In this document: one piece after another, positions 10,601 through 19,860 of the stretch
Layout of the letters: every line of letters begins with the position of its first letter
How positions within the stretch are numbered: position 1 is the stretch's first letter
Source: Meloidogyne chitwoodi
Taxonomy: Eukaryota > Nematoda > Chromadorea > Rhabditida > Meloidogynidae
DNA: 64,000 nt
NCBI GenBank assembly: GCA_015183035.1
Contig: JACZZP010000004.1
Span: 1,674,001-1,738,000, forward strand
Direction of reading: 5' to 3'
The notes under the pieces: generated by a model
The model's database searches: none
The model's input: the letters and a program-made list of their open reading frames with translations, nothing else
Told to the model about the DNA's origin: nothing
Made by a program: the position numbers and the translations under genes

Positions 10601-13600
10601 CAAAAGTGAATAAGCGATTAGTAATTAAACAATTAGCTAGTATATTTGACCCGCTGGGCTTTGCTTCTCCAAGTCTGTTATCAGCCAAATTATTTTTTCA
10701 GTCTCTATGGGAGAAAGAAAGAAATTGGGACAGCAATCTAAGTGAGGAAGAGAGTAAAAAATGGAACAGCATTACAGAGACTTGGAAAATATCGCCGATT
10801 GAAATTGAAAGGAGAATAATATATAAAAATGGTTATTGCCAGCTACACGTGTTTTCAGACGCGTCAAAAGATGCTTACGCCGCTTGTGTTTATATTCGTT
10901 GTTTTTTTAATGGAAAAATTTCAGTAAATATTTTATACGCTAGAAATCGACTTAAGCCAAAAAAGATGAGTGTTAGTATCCCGAGAATGGAATTATTAGG
11001 GGTCTTAATTGCTACTAGGGCAATGAAATTCGTCGAAGATCAAATTGGAATAAAAATTGAAGAAAAATATTTATGGAGTGATTCAAAACCTGTCTTATTC
11101 TGGATAAAAGAAAATCACCGAGGGGAAAAATTTGTAGAAAATAGATTGAATGAAATAAGAGATCATAAAGATATTAAATTTGGCTATACTCCAACCGAGT
11201 GCAATCCAGCCGACATTGGAACGCGTGGATGTGTACCAGTTGAGTTAAGCACAAATAAATTGTGGTGGAATGGCCCTGCATTTCTAATAAACCCTGAAAA
11301 TCAATGGCCGAAAGATTTAAATTTTGAAATAAAAGAAAGTAAAAATATTAATGAAGAAAATGATGATTTTTCAGTACATCAAATTACAAATAAAGAGAAT
11401 GATGAATTCATCGATTTTAGTCGTTGGAATAGCTGGAATAAAATAATAAAAATTGTTTTAATTGTTTCATTAATTCTTCGCACATGGATGAATAAATGTA
11501 AAAAGAAAATTAAGGGAGAATTTATTAAATCTTTAAATCAAGAAAAAGGTCTTTCTGGTGGTAATTTTTTAAAAACAGAAACATTTCTATTAAAATTAGT
11601 ACAAAAATTATTGGATGTTAATTTGTTAAATAAAATACAAATAATTAAGGATAATAATGAAATTTTACGTTTAAACAGTAGAATAGGGTTGAGTGACATG
11701 CCAGAAACATTTAAAAACCCTATTATATTACCAAAAGGTTGTGTTGCTGTAAAATTAATAATAGAAAAAATTCATCTTGAATTATTACATTCAGGAGTGG
11801 ATGTTGTTTTAGGTAATTTTTTGAAAAAATTTTGGGCACCTTGTGCCAGAAGAGATGTTAAAAAATGTATAAAAAATTGTAAAAAATGTCAAAAAATTAA
11901 CGGACCTAAATTTGCACTACCAATGATGTCAGGACTCCCTAAAGAAAGATTGAGGAAATCTAGGATATTTGAATCTACTGGAGTAGATTACTTAGGGCCA
12001 TCTTTATATAAATTTGAAGATGGAAAGGCAAAATTTTGGATAGTACTTTTCACGTGTCTTACGACACGTGCAGTACATTTGGAAGTTACATTAGAGCTTT
12101 CCGCGTTGGCATTTATGCACTGTCTGAGAAGGTTCATTGCCATAAGAGGATGCCCAACAAAAATAATTTCAGATAACGCTAATCAATTTAAAGTGGCTTC
12201 AGAACTTGTTTGTGCCAAATTAATAGGAAAATGGGTAGAAAAATCAATAAAAACTGAAAAAAGATTGAATAATTTTTTAATAAATAAAGGAATAGAATGG
12301 CGGTTCATCCCAGCACTCAGCCCATGGGCGGGTGGAATATATGAACGTTTGGTAAAATTAATTAAAGATTCATTTAAAAGAACACTCGGGGGTGTTATAT
12401 TAAATTTAGAGGAATTAGGGACGTTCGTAAAAGAGGTAGAATTTTCTATAAATTGTAGACCTATTACATTTGTTTCCTGTGAAATAGATGGACCTACATG
12501 TCTTAGACCAATTGATTTTTTATTACCCAATATAGAATTTAATGAAAATTATCAAACAGATGAAGAAGATGAATTTAAAATTGGAAAATTAAGCACTGGT
12601 GAACAATTAAAGCTAAGGTTAAAAGCTACACAAAAGGCTTTTGAAAAATATTGGACGCGATGGACACGCGAATATTTATTAATTTTACGCGATAAATCTA
12701 AATGGATGCATAAAAATGACAGAACAGCAATAAAAAGAGATCCTAAAATTGGTGAAGTTGTTATAATTCAACAGGAAGGCCAACCACGAAATTCATGGTT
12801 ATTAGGAAAAATTGTAGAATTAGACGGAGTTCCAGCTAGAAGTGCAAAAGTACAAATAGGTAAAAAATTTTATATTAGACCCATAAATAAATTATTCCCA
12901 ATGGAAGTTGAAGAACAAGAAAATACTGAAATAAAAAAAAATAAAACATGTCCAATCGATAAAAATAAAGAAAAAGTGGATGAAAATATTGATTCAGAAA
13001 AAATAAAAGAAAAAAGGGAGATCGAAATGAAGAAAGGAGATGAAAAAGCAGTTAAGGATTTTAAAAATATAGATAATAAACAAAATAAAAATATAAAGAA
13101 ATGCCACCCTATGATTACAAGAGCTAAAGCCGCAATGAATTTACAAATTTTACCAATATTTATTTTAATAACATTTACATTAGCTCAGCCCTCAAGGTAT
13201 GAAAATTGTTATACTTGTAAATTAAATTGTATGAATTATGGGGTTAAATCTAGAGCTAATAATCAAGTAAGAAAAACAGAATTATGTTGTATGGGTAGCT
13301 GCTTAGTCGAAATAAATAGTAATGGAGACTTAAAATTTGAATTACCAAAATATATCACATCACTCGATTATAATTGTCGTGCCAAGTACTGGACTAAAAA
13401 TAAATTATATAGAAATTGGATTTATTGTGCAGCAGTTGATCCTTGCAAAAGAGTATCGGAATTTAAAGAAAGAATTATTAATCCACAATGCGAGTCCATA
13501 GAGAGTTTAATTTTAATTGGAATTTTTGTAGGACTCTTGTTAAGTATAACACTCACACTAATGCTTTTTGCATGTAAATTAATCAATATTTTCATAAAAC

Positions 13601-15936
13601 TATTAAAATTAGGCTGGAATATAATTACAAAAATTTTTAATATTTTTAAAAAAGAAAAATCAATACGAAAGACTGAAAAAGCAGAAAAACCTTTCATAAA
13701 CAGTGAAAAATTAAATAAATACAAAAAGACTAGAAGAAATAGGCGTTTAAATAAATTAGGAATTCTAAACGTATTGCTACTTGTTATTTATTTAATAAAT
13801 CAGGTTAAAGGTGAAGTAGAAGTTGTAGTGGTACAAGCTAAATCTGAAGATTGTTACCGCAAAAAAGACAGCTCGATATGTACAATGAATTCAGTAAACA
13901 CTATCACACTTCTGCCTGATGCTCAAATAATTTCATTTTCATTAAAAAATAATAAAGGTTTAATAATGGGTGAACTCCAATTATCGATGAACGGACTTTT
14001 AATAGAATGTAATCAAAAAATAATAAAATATTTACGTTCTTATGAAATTAAAATTGAATCGGTAATGAGATGCCCGGCCGCTGGCACTTGCAAGGCCGGT
14101 AGATGTAATCATATAAGAACAAAAGAAAAAGTAGACGAATTAAAAGAATGGAACAATTACCCTGGAAATTCATTTTGTATGGAAGGGAGTTCGTTATGGG
14201 GATACTCGTGTACGCTTCCAGGTTCCACTTGTTTCTTTTACAAAATATATGCGATTCCTAGATCGCAAGAAAGTTTTAAACTCATTTCGTGCCCAACGTG
14301 GGACTATAATATTGAGTTAGACATAGAACTTATTTTAAAAGGAAATTCAACAAAAAAACGTTTCACATTAAATCCAGGAATGACATTCAAATGGCAGGAT
14401 ATAAAATTTACACTTGTAGATATTACACCTCCAATTGCACCTATTCTTAATAGTTATTTTATTGTTGGCGAAAAGGGTATCGCTATTTCTGAACAAATCA
14501 AAACATCATTGGATTGCGGAAATAATCTAAATTTTTCCAGATGCACTTTAGATAGTGAGGCTTGTAATGAGTGTTGGTTAGATAAAGAACATGAAAGAGT
14601 AAGCTGTTCTTGTTCGGACCTAATAATAGAAGATATAATAAACGACCCAACGAAATCATTGCCATTAGACTCTTCTCATATTAAATTAAGGCAAAGGGAA
14701 AATAAAATTGTAAGTGAATCACACTACTTACCAATACAATTGATGCTTCGATTAGAAAATTGGACCATTACTAATAACATAGATTTAACAACCTGTAAAA
14801 TTATACCACAAAAACTGTCAGGTTGCTATCTCTGCCTTGGAGCATTATTTAAATTTAATTGTACATCAGAATTCGGAACGGCTCTCGCTGAAGTTAAATG
14901 TGTTAGTGGAAATATATTTACAGCTAGATGTAATGAAAACGGAATTTTACAGACAGTTGTTTTATCATATGACAAAGCAGAAATAGTGGACAATTGCAGT
15001 GTAATATGTTCCGAAGGTAAATTAAATTTCACAATTAAAGGAAAACTTGAATTTATTTTACCTAAACAAAATAATATTGTTATAAAAAATGGAACACCAA
15101 GATTTATTTTAAGTGAAAATAGTTGGTTTAGTAATTCAATTTCAATCTTATCCTTACCCGACTGGAAAAATTTTGTTTGGAGTCTAATAAATATACAATT
15201 ACTAATTATTATTATTATAACATTTTTAATTATTATCATTGGAATTAAAATATTTATTAGATTCAATCCAGCCCTAAAAGTCTATCGGTTAATATTAACA
15301 ACACATATATTTATTTTAATTCTGCATTTCTCGGGAGGCTCGCAATATTGCGATTATTCACACTCTCCATCCCATATAAGAATTGAAAGTATAAAAAATG
15401 ATTATATGATTAACCAAATATTAAGCCATGAAATAAATATAAAAAGTGAAAACGCTCCTCTACCTTTAATCATTTGTTCAAAAAATAATAAAATCTTAAT
15501 AATAAAAAAATATTTATATAATAATAATATGGCCCCAATTTCATTTATTCAATATTCTGCGGATATTATTGGCTGTGAGATAGATGAAGTTTATGGAAGA
15601 CTTCACTCAAATAGAGAAGATAGATTTAAGGTGGCCAAGGAGGCAAAAAAGGTAGAAAATAAAAACTGGGACATAACTTGTAAAAATAAAGAAGGGCACC
15701 CAAAAGGAGTTATAACAGGTTGTGCCGAATGGATACTCGTCGGAGATAATAATATTGATGCAGAATATCCCCAACAAATAAATTATAATTTTTGGAAGGA
15801 ATTAATGGCTATAAATAAAGTCAAAACGGAAAATTTTTATTTTGATGAAAGCCAAGAAAGTGTTCTTACTGGCCCAGGCCTAATTTTTGATAATCCTCTT
15901 AGAGGATTAGTAGAATTTTATCCTATGAGGGGCTAG
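7618..15936 (+). CDS. BEL/Pao Gag-Pol-Env-like polyprotein (2772 aa)
   Basis: This is the replication and envelope polyprotein of the LTR element. In order it has: N-terminal Gag helices; a DUF1759-type Gag region from about residue 158 to 330; three zinc-knuckle-like Cys/His motifs near 392, 423 and 442; a retropepsin motif DSG at 515-517; reverse transcriptase with Asp835 and YVDN at 913-916; RNase H (FSDAS, Asp1081); integrase with an HHCC-like zinc finger (CKKC) and a D1457, D1519, E1576 triad; and a DUF5641-like integrase tail at about 1683-1763. After a Lys-rich linker, a signal-peptide-like segment begins near 1840, a TM lies near 1962-1990, a second signal-like segment near 2045-2063, a Cys-rich Gc-like ectodomain follows, and a TM lies at about 2521-2547. 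A last hydrophobic segment and a further domain end at 2772. The RT carries YVDN where YVDD is usual. There are no internal stops. Confidence 0.93.
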   Translation: MSGIIRQSMTPAITRLRQYIDEIRPVLDAQERTAEGMDLLRKMLVKIRRTIIRLEEKANQWQEYIRGLPADEQGAEEQIQAGFSTGGHHYAEWIDNAHEIIADIEILLANESDDGSTQSDLSIELGVDQNRVNELRRQQLPKNEPQGRENYFIPTHLPRTRLAEFYGDPLVWPEFWQSFSRTVDSLEMDPGLKAHYLIQCLRGKAKRAVMGYRPIAEHYQPLKDALKRQFGNEKAIRDTLHAELISLPMANESVYSLRSYLEEVERICRSLMAMGKVEDESIVMMAIKNKLPKNIILELLKKEKEQNISWNVEKLRKGLEEVVTLREEAQRCVQSFSKNINNQYKPGNNWNNNNRGFNNKRNNFRKENFERVFTVQAGDGRNKNFRKFEISCYFCQGTHHAEKCEKIKAIYLRTKSLSEQNRCFLCLKKGHAITHCGLKIDCSICRGRHNKVICPKLYKRDEREFKKVEQVNQIESTDHVLTIVEKPKEVILMQCNMILNNEINNKKCNSIGLFDSGATINFITEEKVKELKLKKIGKNELGILPFSHKEPIRFNTSRFLVEILLENGGIEKIIAYEIKKDMMPNIKCANLENGKIRTLEKVPDILISIRHFWKFFISLVPLSENLFKVNTSIGPIICGELGNELNNVLSNKKVFYEIPILNINSKEEEMNNFWSLETLGVKDDPTSKDDLVAMEFFNKTIKRAENGRYIVKWPWKEEKDKLPSNFSLAYRRFLGLIERLKKNPELLEEYEKIIENDIKRGVLENADRNKGTVEHFLPHHPVITTKKTRIVYDASAKIKGGRSLNELLYRGPIIMPELAGMLIRFRIPKIAIWADIEKAFHCLELDPEDREVLKLIWLKNTKKPISSENIKYLRFSKVPFGVISSPFLLSATVRHHLESMDDPLAQMVKNNSYVDNILICVESKEEALEAYIKLKNIFKTAQMNLREFISNCIEFNKEIPIEDRLEKDKLKILGIPWNIETDKISVNFPEIESNAKVNKRLVIKQLASIFDPLGFASPSLLSAKLFFQSLWEKERNWDSNLSEEESKKWNSITETWKISPIEIERRIIYKNGYCQLHVFSDASKDAYAACVYIRCFFNGKISVNILYARNRLKPKKMSVSIPRMELLGVLIATRAMKFVEDQIGIKIEEKYLWSDSKPVLFWIKENHRGEKFVENRLNEIRDHKDIKFGYTPTECNPADIGTRGCVPVELSTNKLWWNGPAFLINPENQWPKDLNFEIKESKNINEENDDFSVHQITNKENDEFIDFSRWNSWNKIIKIVLIVSLILRTWMNKCKKKIKGEFIKSLNQEKGLSGGNFLKTETFLLKLVQKLLDVNLLNKIQIIKDNNEILRLNSRIGLSDMPETFKNPIILPKGCVAVKLIIEKIHLELLHSGVDVVLGNFLKKFWAPCARRDVKKCIKNCKKCQKINGPKFALPMMSGLPKERLRKSRIFESTGVDYLGPSLYKFEDGKAKFWIVLFTCLTTRAVHLEVTLELSALAFMHCLRRFIAIRGCPTKIISDNANQFKVASELVCAKLIGKWVEKSIKTEKRLNNFLINKGIEWRFIPALSPWAGGIYERLVKLIKDSFKRTLGGVILNLEELGTFVKEVEFSINCRPITFVSCEIDGPTCLRPIDFLLPNIEFNENYQTDEEDEFKIGKLSTGEQLKLRLKATQKAFEKYWTRWTREYLLILRDKSKWMHKNDRTAIKRDPKIGEVVIIQQEGQPRNSWLLGKIVELDGVPARSAKVQIGKKFYIRPINKLFPMEVEEQENTEIKKNKTCPIDKNKEKVDENIDSEKIKEKREIEMKKGDEKAVKDFKNIDNKQNKNIKKCHPMITRAKAAMNLQILPIFILITFTLAQPSRYENCYTCKLNCMNYGVKSRANNQVRKTELCCMGSCLVEINSNGDLKFELPKYITSLDYNCRAKYWTKNKLYRNWIYCAAVDPCKRVSEFKERIINPQCESIESLILIGIFVGLLLSITLTLMLFACKLINIFIKLLKLGWNIITKIFNIFKKEKSIRKTEKAEKPFINSEKLNKYKKTRRNRRLNKLGILNVLLLVIYLINQVKGEVEVVVVQAKSEDCYRKKDSSICTMNSVNTITLLPDAQIISFSLKNNKGLIMGELQLSMNGLLIECNQKIIKYLRSYEIKIESVMRCPAAGTCKAGRCNHIRTKEKVDELKEWNNYPGNSFCMEGSSLWGYSCTLPGSTCFFYKIYAIPRSQESFKLISCPTWDYNIELDIELILKGNSTKKRFTLNPGMTFKWQDIKFTLVDITPPIAPILNSYFIVGEKGIAISEQIKTSLDCGNNLNFSRCTLDSEACNECWLDKEHERVSCSCSDLIIEDIINDPTKSLPLDSSHIKLRQRENKIVSESHYLPIQLMLRLENWTITNNIDLTTCKIIPQKLSGCYLCLGALFKFNCTSEFGTALAEVKCVSGNIFTARCNENGILQTVVLSYDKAEIVDNCSVICSEGKLNFTIKGKLEFILPKQNNIVIKNGTPRFILSENSWFSNSISILSLPDWKNFVWSLINIQLLIIIIITFLIIIIGIKIFIRFNPALKVYRLILTTHIFILILHFSGGSQYCDYSHSPSHIRIESIKNDYMINQILSHEINIKSENAPLPLIICSKNNKILIIKKYLYNNNMAPISFIQYSADIIGCEIDEVYGRLHSNREDRFKVAKEAKKVENKNWDITCKNKEGHPKGVITGCAEWILVGDNNIDAEYPQQINYNFWKELMAINKVKTENFYFDESQESVLTGPGLIFDNPLRGLVEFYPMRG

Positions 15937-15989
15937 AGATTGAAGAATTTAATATTCCCTCTATTGATGAAAATAATAAAAATAAAGAT

Positions 15990-17075
15990 ATGGGATCTAA
16001 TTATAATTTTCAGGAAATCAATGGAGCTCACGTACCAATTAAAACAACTATGGAAGTTGAAGTAAGTCAAGGAGATTTAAAAAAGATAAAATTTGAAATT
16101 ATTGAGGGAGAAAAATTCAATTGTGAGATAGAGGCCAAACCTGAAGTGCACTGCTCCAGCAGTGGATCAGAAAAAACAACAATAGAATTAAAATTAAAGG
16201 CGAATATTTTTAGAGGAGCAATTTTGGGAATGTTATTTATTATGGCAATTGTTCCAGCCATGGGTGCTCCAATAGGAAATAGCCCAATAACTCCAGTAGA
16301 CACGTCAAATATTAGCCAAGATCCTCAACGGTTTGAGGAAATATGTGATGCTTTATTAGGACCGGCAAATGTACCTTTAAGGGAAAGGCAAGAAAATGGA
16401 ATACAACAAATGACCTTAGGGCAAGGGCAGCGAAATATTGGAACCAACCTGTCCAGTGGAAATAGACAGGGAGGTGTCCAATCCACTGGAATAACACAAA
16501 TGCGATCCATTTTTGATGAATTAATGGATAATTGGACAGCCAGAAATATGCCATCTTCATCAGCTAATATTGCTTCTACATCAACAGGCATTCCTACTAC
16601 ATACATAAATATTCCGACAACACCAGTAACGACACTCTCAACTACGGATTATAATGATTTATATGGATTTTTACCAATGTCTGTTCCTCCACCTCAAATA
16701 CCGTCTGTATCACAACCAACAACATCTCGAGCATTTATGACAACACAACAATCTTTTGTTGGTCCAATTCGAAATAAACGACAATATAATCATCATGGGT
16801 GTTTTGTTTGCCGAGGTACAGATCACTTTGCAAAGTATTGTCCTAGCAACATCAATAATCAAAGGAAGTCGTCTGGATATACAAATCCGCCCGACACCTT
16901 TAACGCCATAAGTAGTGTGGCTAACAACTATTTTGTATCGTCAAAAGCAATGCGTACAGCAGCTTATGAACTTCATGATGTAAGTGCTCGTTGGTCCAAT
17001 GCTCCGCCAATCTCGCTTTTGATTAAACAACTGGCCGAATTCTTTCTACAATTGTCACGCAATATGCGCGACTAA
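15990..17075 (+). CDS. BEL/Pao second ORF with hydrophobic segment and CCHC zinc knuckle
   Basis: This is a 361-residue ORF between the main ORF and the 3' LTR. Its frame is open from 15903, so it overlaps the end of the main ORF by 34 bases in the -1 frame. A good splice acceptor (TAATTTTCAG, ending 16013) lies just inside it. Residues 1-70 are acidic and hydrophilic, about 73-95 form a hydrophobic segment (IFRGAILGMLFIMAIV), the middle is Ser/Thr/Pro/Gln-rich and disordered-looking, and CFVCRGTDHFAKYC at 271-284 is a CCHC zinc knuckle. Zinc knuckles are typical of Gag, so this may be a recombined or extra nucleic-acid-binding protein, or an extension of the glycoprotein made by frameshift or splicing. 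Function is unknown and I recognise no full-length family. Confidence 0.75.
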   Translation: MGSNYNFQEINGAHVPIKTTMEVEVSQGDLKKIKFEIIEGEKFNCEIEAKPEVHCSSSGSEKTTIELKLKANIFRGAILGMLFIMAIVPAMGAPIGNSPITPVDTSNISQDPQRFEEICDALLGPANVPLRERQENGIQQMTLGQGQRNIGTNLSSGNRQGGVQSTGITQMRSIFDELMDNWTARNMPSSSANIASTSTGIPTTYINIPTTPVTTLSTTDYNDLYGFLPMSVPPPQIPSVSQPTTSRAFMTTQQSFVGPIRNKRQYNHHGCFVCRGTDHFAKYCPSNINNQRKSSGYTNPPDTFNAISSVANNYFVSSKAMRTAAYELHDVSARWSNAPPISLLIKQLAEFFLQLSRNMRD

Positions 17076-17090
17076 TTTCTCTGCTGGGAG

Positions 17091-17349
17091 TGTCATCAAA
17101 TATGACGAATTTATGAATAATATAAAATAATTTAAAATAGAAAATAAAAGAATATTTTAACTTTACGCCCATTTTTTACTTGCTTTTAAAGAATCAACTT
17201 TACGTTAGTTAGCTCATTCTTTTTCACATTTCCTTTTTACCTTTTTTCTTGTTTTTTCTCGTAATAAATATAATATTTGTTAGAAGAAGGTATAATATAT
17301 AGGAAATAGTAAATAAAAGTTGGTTAAAAATTAACGGGGACTAACCACA
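17091..17349 (+). repeat. 3' LTR of BEL/Pao element
   Basis: 259 bp, matching the 5' LTR throughout except for a 2-bp AA insertion. Only a weak polypurine stretch (GCTGGGAG) precedes it. ATATC follows directly, completing the target duplication. Confidence 0.95.
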
Positions 17350-17383
17350 ATATCAAAGTTTTCTTGGGGCGATAGCAATCACA

Positions 17384-17463
17384 GCAGTCTAGAGTATTTT
17401 TCTGGCGCAGGAAAAAAGGAGCGGCATTGAAGAAGGATGGGTTGCTATAAGGGTACAAGTACC
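17384..17463 (-). repeat. Right terminal inverted repeat of the outer DNA transposon
   Basis: This is the reverse complement of the left repeat, ending GGGTACAAGTACC. Just inside it, 17356-17379 (TTTTCTTGGGGCGATAGCAATC) is an inverted copy of 6633-6653 on the left of the BEL element, confirming that both flanks belong to one older element. Confidence 0.85.
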
Positions 17464-18203
17464 AAATTTAGGTAATTAAATATATTTAAATTTTAATTAA
17501 TTAGTTTGGTTACTTGTTCTAGTTATGATATAGGTCGTGGTAGTTGGTCTATTATTATGTATTTTAATGGAATTGGTTTAAGTGCTATTTTAATGATTAC
17601 ATATATTTTAATTTGGTATTTTGTATTTTTTAGAAAAAATTCAGGAAATGGTAAAAATTAATTTAATTAAAATTAAAAATATATTTTTAAAGTTATTAAT
17701 GATTCAAATCGTCGTATTATTAAATCATTAATAATTATTATCTGTGTAAATTTGTTTGGTGTATTTATTAATAATGTTCTACGACAATTATACAATTTTA
17801 TATCTGTTGATGTTAACTTAACTATAATAGTTTAGCGTTTCGTTTAAAAAAAATTAAGGCTCCTTTTAAATTAGTGGGAGAGGGTTGGAAGTTCTACATG
17901 TTGCTGGATACTTTTGAGTGCGCATCCGGGAAAATTATAGATTTTTTGGTACGGGGGTTCCTTCCCGCCGAAACAGCCCCCGCTCCGGATCTATCTCGTG
18001 AACGGGAGGAGATATCGGAAAGCTTCTGCTGGGAGGCGATTGCGTACTCATTAGTAGATATCGAATCAAAAAAAAATTTTTTTTTAATTTCAATTCTAAG
18101 GGTAGTTTTCCGCGTGAGACTGAAACGTCCAGCCCAGACTCTAATAGTTTTTTTAATGTCTAGCGAATACGGATTAATTTTATTGAGAGATTTTAGTGGG
18201 GTA

Positions 18204-18522
18204 ATAGGTAATCGAGTATGGGGAATTTTTTGGGACATGTTATTTTGGTGCCGCATATGAGAGTGGCACTGAAATGGCCGAATGCGATATAATTTAAAAA
18301 TATTTAGGATTTATTGTTGTGATAATAGGTAATCAGCTGTGGGGAGTTCAATGGGAGAGTTGTTTTTGTGCGGAGCTTCAGTGCGGCACTGAAATGGCTG
18401 TTTGAATTACAAATAAAAATAAGTCGGAATTGTCCGGGGATAATGGGTAATCGGCTATGTGGAATTCATTGAGCAAGGTCATTTTGGTGCCGAACTTGAG
18501 TGCGGCACTGAAATCGCCGATT
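18204..18522 (+). repeat. Three diverged tandem repeats of about 118 bp
   Basis: Copies start near 18204, 18322 and 18439. Each contains the word TAATAGGTAATC (or TAATGGGTAATC), then TGGGGA or TGTGGA, and ends with GTGCGGCACTGAAATGGC or a close variant. The copies differ by many substitutions, so the array is old. Confidence 0.75.
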
Positions 18523-19469
18523 TAATATTTAAATTGCTTTTTTGAGTGCGAAAGTGAAGTCGGGAGTTTTGGGTGCAGTTGAGGCATTTGTAGCCACAAG
18601 TTAGGCTGCAAAAAGTCTAGGAGCTACTTGAGTCTGGGATGAGTGATTGGGGTGATTTGAGTCAAAAAGTGGTGGTCACATGAGTCAATTTTTGAAATCG
18701 GAGAGCAAAACCCGATTTTACTAGCCCATGTTGTAAAGCATGTTCTGAAGGTCCGAAAAACATAAGAATTGTTGGGGGTCCACTTGAGTCTCAGTGAGTT
18801 AGAGTCCGAAAAGTGATTAGGACTCTGATGGTTTTTTGACCGTAACTTTTCGAAAAATTTTTAAAAAATTTTCTGACTTCGGATTCGTTTTCAGGGAGTT
18901 TTTTACCCTATATAAGACATTTTTACGAAAAAAAATTTCAAAATTTTTCCATTGGGGTACCCCTATTGGAATATTTTTTAAAATTTTCAATCGACCTTAA
19001 CTTTACGAGTTTTGGTCGGATTGAAATGAAACAAATCTTTTTAAATAAAGAAATAAATTAGCTATTTTATGAGTGAAAAATTTTTAAAAAATGTTACATT
19101 TAGGGGTACTTAGGGTCAAAAATCTGAAAATTCGAAAATTTTCAGTTTTTCGAAAAATTTTCGGTATTTTTGCCATGGGTCTTGATTGAAAGTATTTTTA
19201 TTAAATCAGGCATATTTTTTAGAACCTATAATCTGTTTAAAATTTTCAAAAAATGTTACTTTTGAAAAAGTTATGATTTTTTGAAAATTTGGGCATAGAA
19301 TGTCGGCCAAAATTTTGAGAGCTAAAATGGCCTACTAAAAAATTAAAGTATGGGGGCCAAATTAAATATCATTTGAAAGTCCTTGACGAGAGGAGTTCAA
19401 AAATATTTTTTGTAAAATTTTTGGATCAACTTTGACCAAGTTGCGGTGGGCTAAAGTTTCGGTTGAGGT

Positions 19470-19860
19470 GGTTTACTGGGCGTTTGAGGGCCGAAGGCCC
19501 TCAAAAGCCGGAGGGTTACACCACCACTTTTGCACCCACCATGACTTTTAACCCACAACAACTTTCCAAACTTTAGCGGGGCGTTTGAGGGCCGAAGGCC
19601 CTCAAACGCCGGAGGGTTGCACCACCACTTTGGCACCCACCACGAATTTTAACCCAGAAACCCTTTCCAAACATTATCGGGGCGTTTGAGGGCCGAAGGC
19701 CCTCAAAAGCCTGAGGGTTGCACCACCACTTTTTAACAACCAAATTTCTTACCAACCACAAATTTCCAAACTTTAGCGGGGCGTTTGAGGGCCGAAGGCC
19801 CTCAAACGCCGAAGGGTTGCACCACAACTTTGGCACCCACCACGACTTTTAACCCACCAC
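19470..19860. repeat. Four tandem repeats with a strong GC palindrome
   Basis: Units of about 100 bp start near 19477, 19578, 19679 and 19778. Each begins with an inverted repeat in which GGCGTTTGAGGGCC is followed by GAAGGCCCTCAAACGCC (some copies have AAAGCC), giving a 14-bp or longer stem. CCGGAGGGTTGCACCACCAC and a Pro-like ACCCACCA-rich spacer follow. A degenerate fifth hairpin (AAAGCCGCAGGCTTTCAACGC) lies near 19955. The ORFs across it are translations of the repeat. Confidence 0.85.

Larger units (their letters stand above)
6997..17349 (+). mobile_element. Full-length BEL/Pao LTR retroelement with env-like glycoprotein
   Basis: The two LTRs (6997-7253 and 17091-17349) begin TGTCATC and end ACCACA. 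The 5-bp target duplication ATATC lies at 6992-6996 and 17350-17354. The internal part carries a 2772-codon ORF with BEL-type Gag (DUF1759-like), aspartic protease, reverse transcriptase, RNase H, integrase and an integrase C-terminal domain, then an envelope-like glycoprotein. A second ORF precedes the 3' LTR. Domain order places it in BEL/Pao, and the glycoprotein resembles the phlebovirus-type envelope known in nematode BEL relatives such as Ascaris Tas and C. elegans Cer7 (family knowledge). LTRs that differ only by a 2-bp indel and an unbroken main ORF indicate a very recent insertion. It interrupts the outer DNA transposon. Confidence 0.95.
5686..17463. mobile_element. TIR DNA transposon (Merlin-like ends) containing a nested BEL element
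   Basis: Both ends carry the same about 80-bp inverted repeat starting GGTACTTGTACCCTTATAGC. Without the nested LTR element and one copy of its target duplication the element is about 1.42 kb. No transposase was recognised inside, so it is non-autonomous. The first nine bases, GGTACTTGT, are the same as those of the Merlin-type element at 48083, so the same transposase family may move it (inference). The flanks share only an imperfect 7-bp repeat (AATTTTA on the left, AAATTTA on the right), so the target duplication is uncertain. It sits in an intron of the Srsx gene. Confidence 0.75.

Noticed and set aside
17874..18260. ORFs of 120-128 codons on both strands
   Set aside because: Both strands are open over the same unbiased stretch inside an insertion, and the plus-strand ORF runs into the 118-bp repeats. 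No protein family is seen.
19451..19836. Overlapping minus-strand ORFs encoding repeated GLRPSNAPLKFG-like peptides
   Set aside because: They are translations of the palindromic tandem repeat; the peptide repeats exactly follow the DNA unit, and there is no start context or neighbouring exon.
19470..19860. CRISPR-like array (repeated palindrome with spacers)
   Set aside because: The organism is a eukaryote, there are no cas genes, and the spacers are diverged copies of each other.
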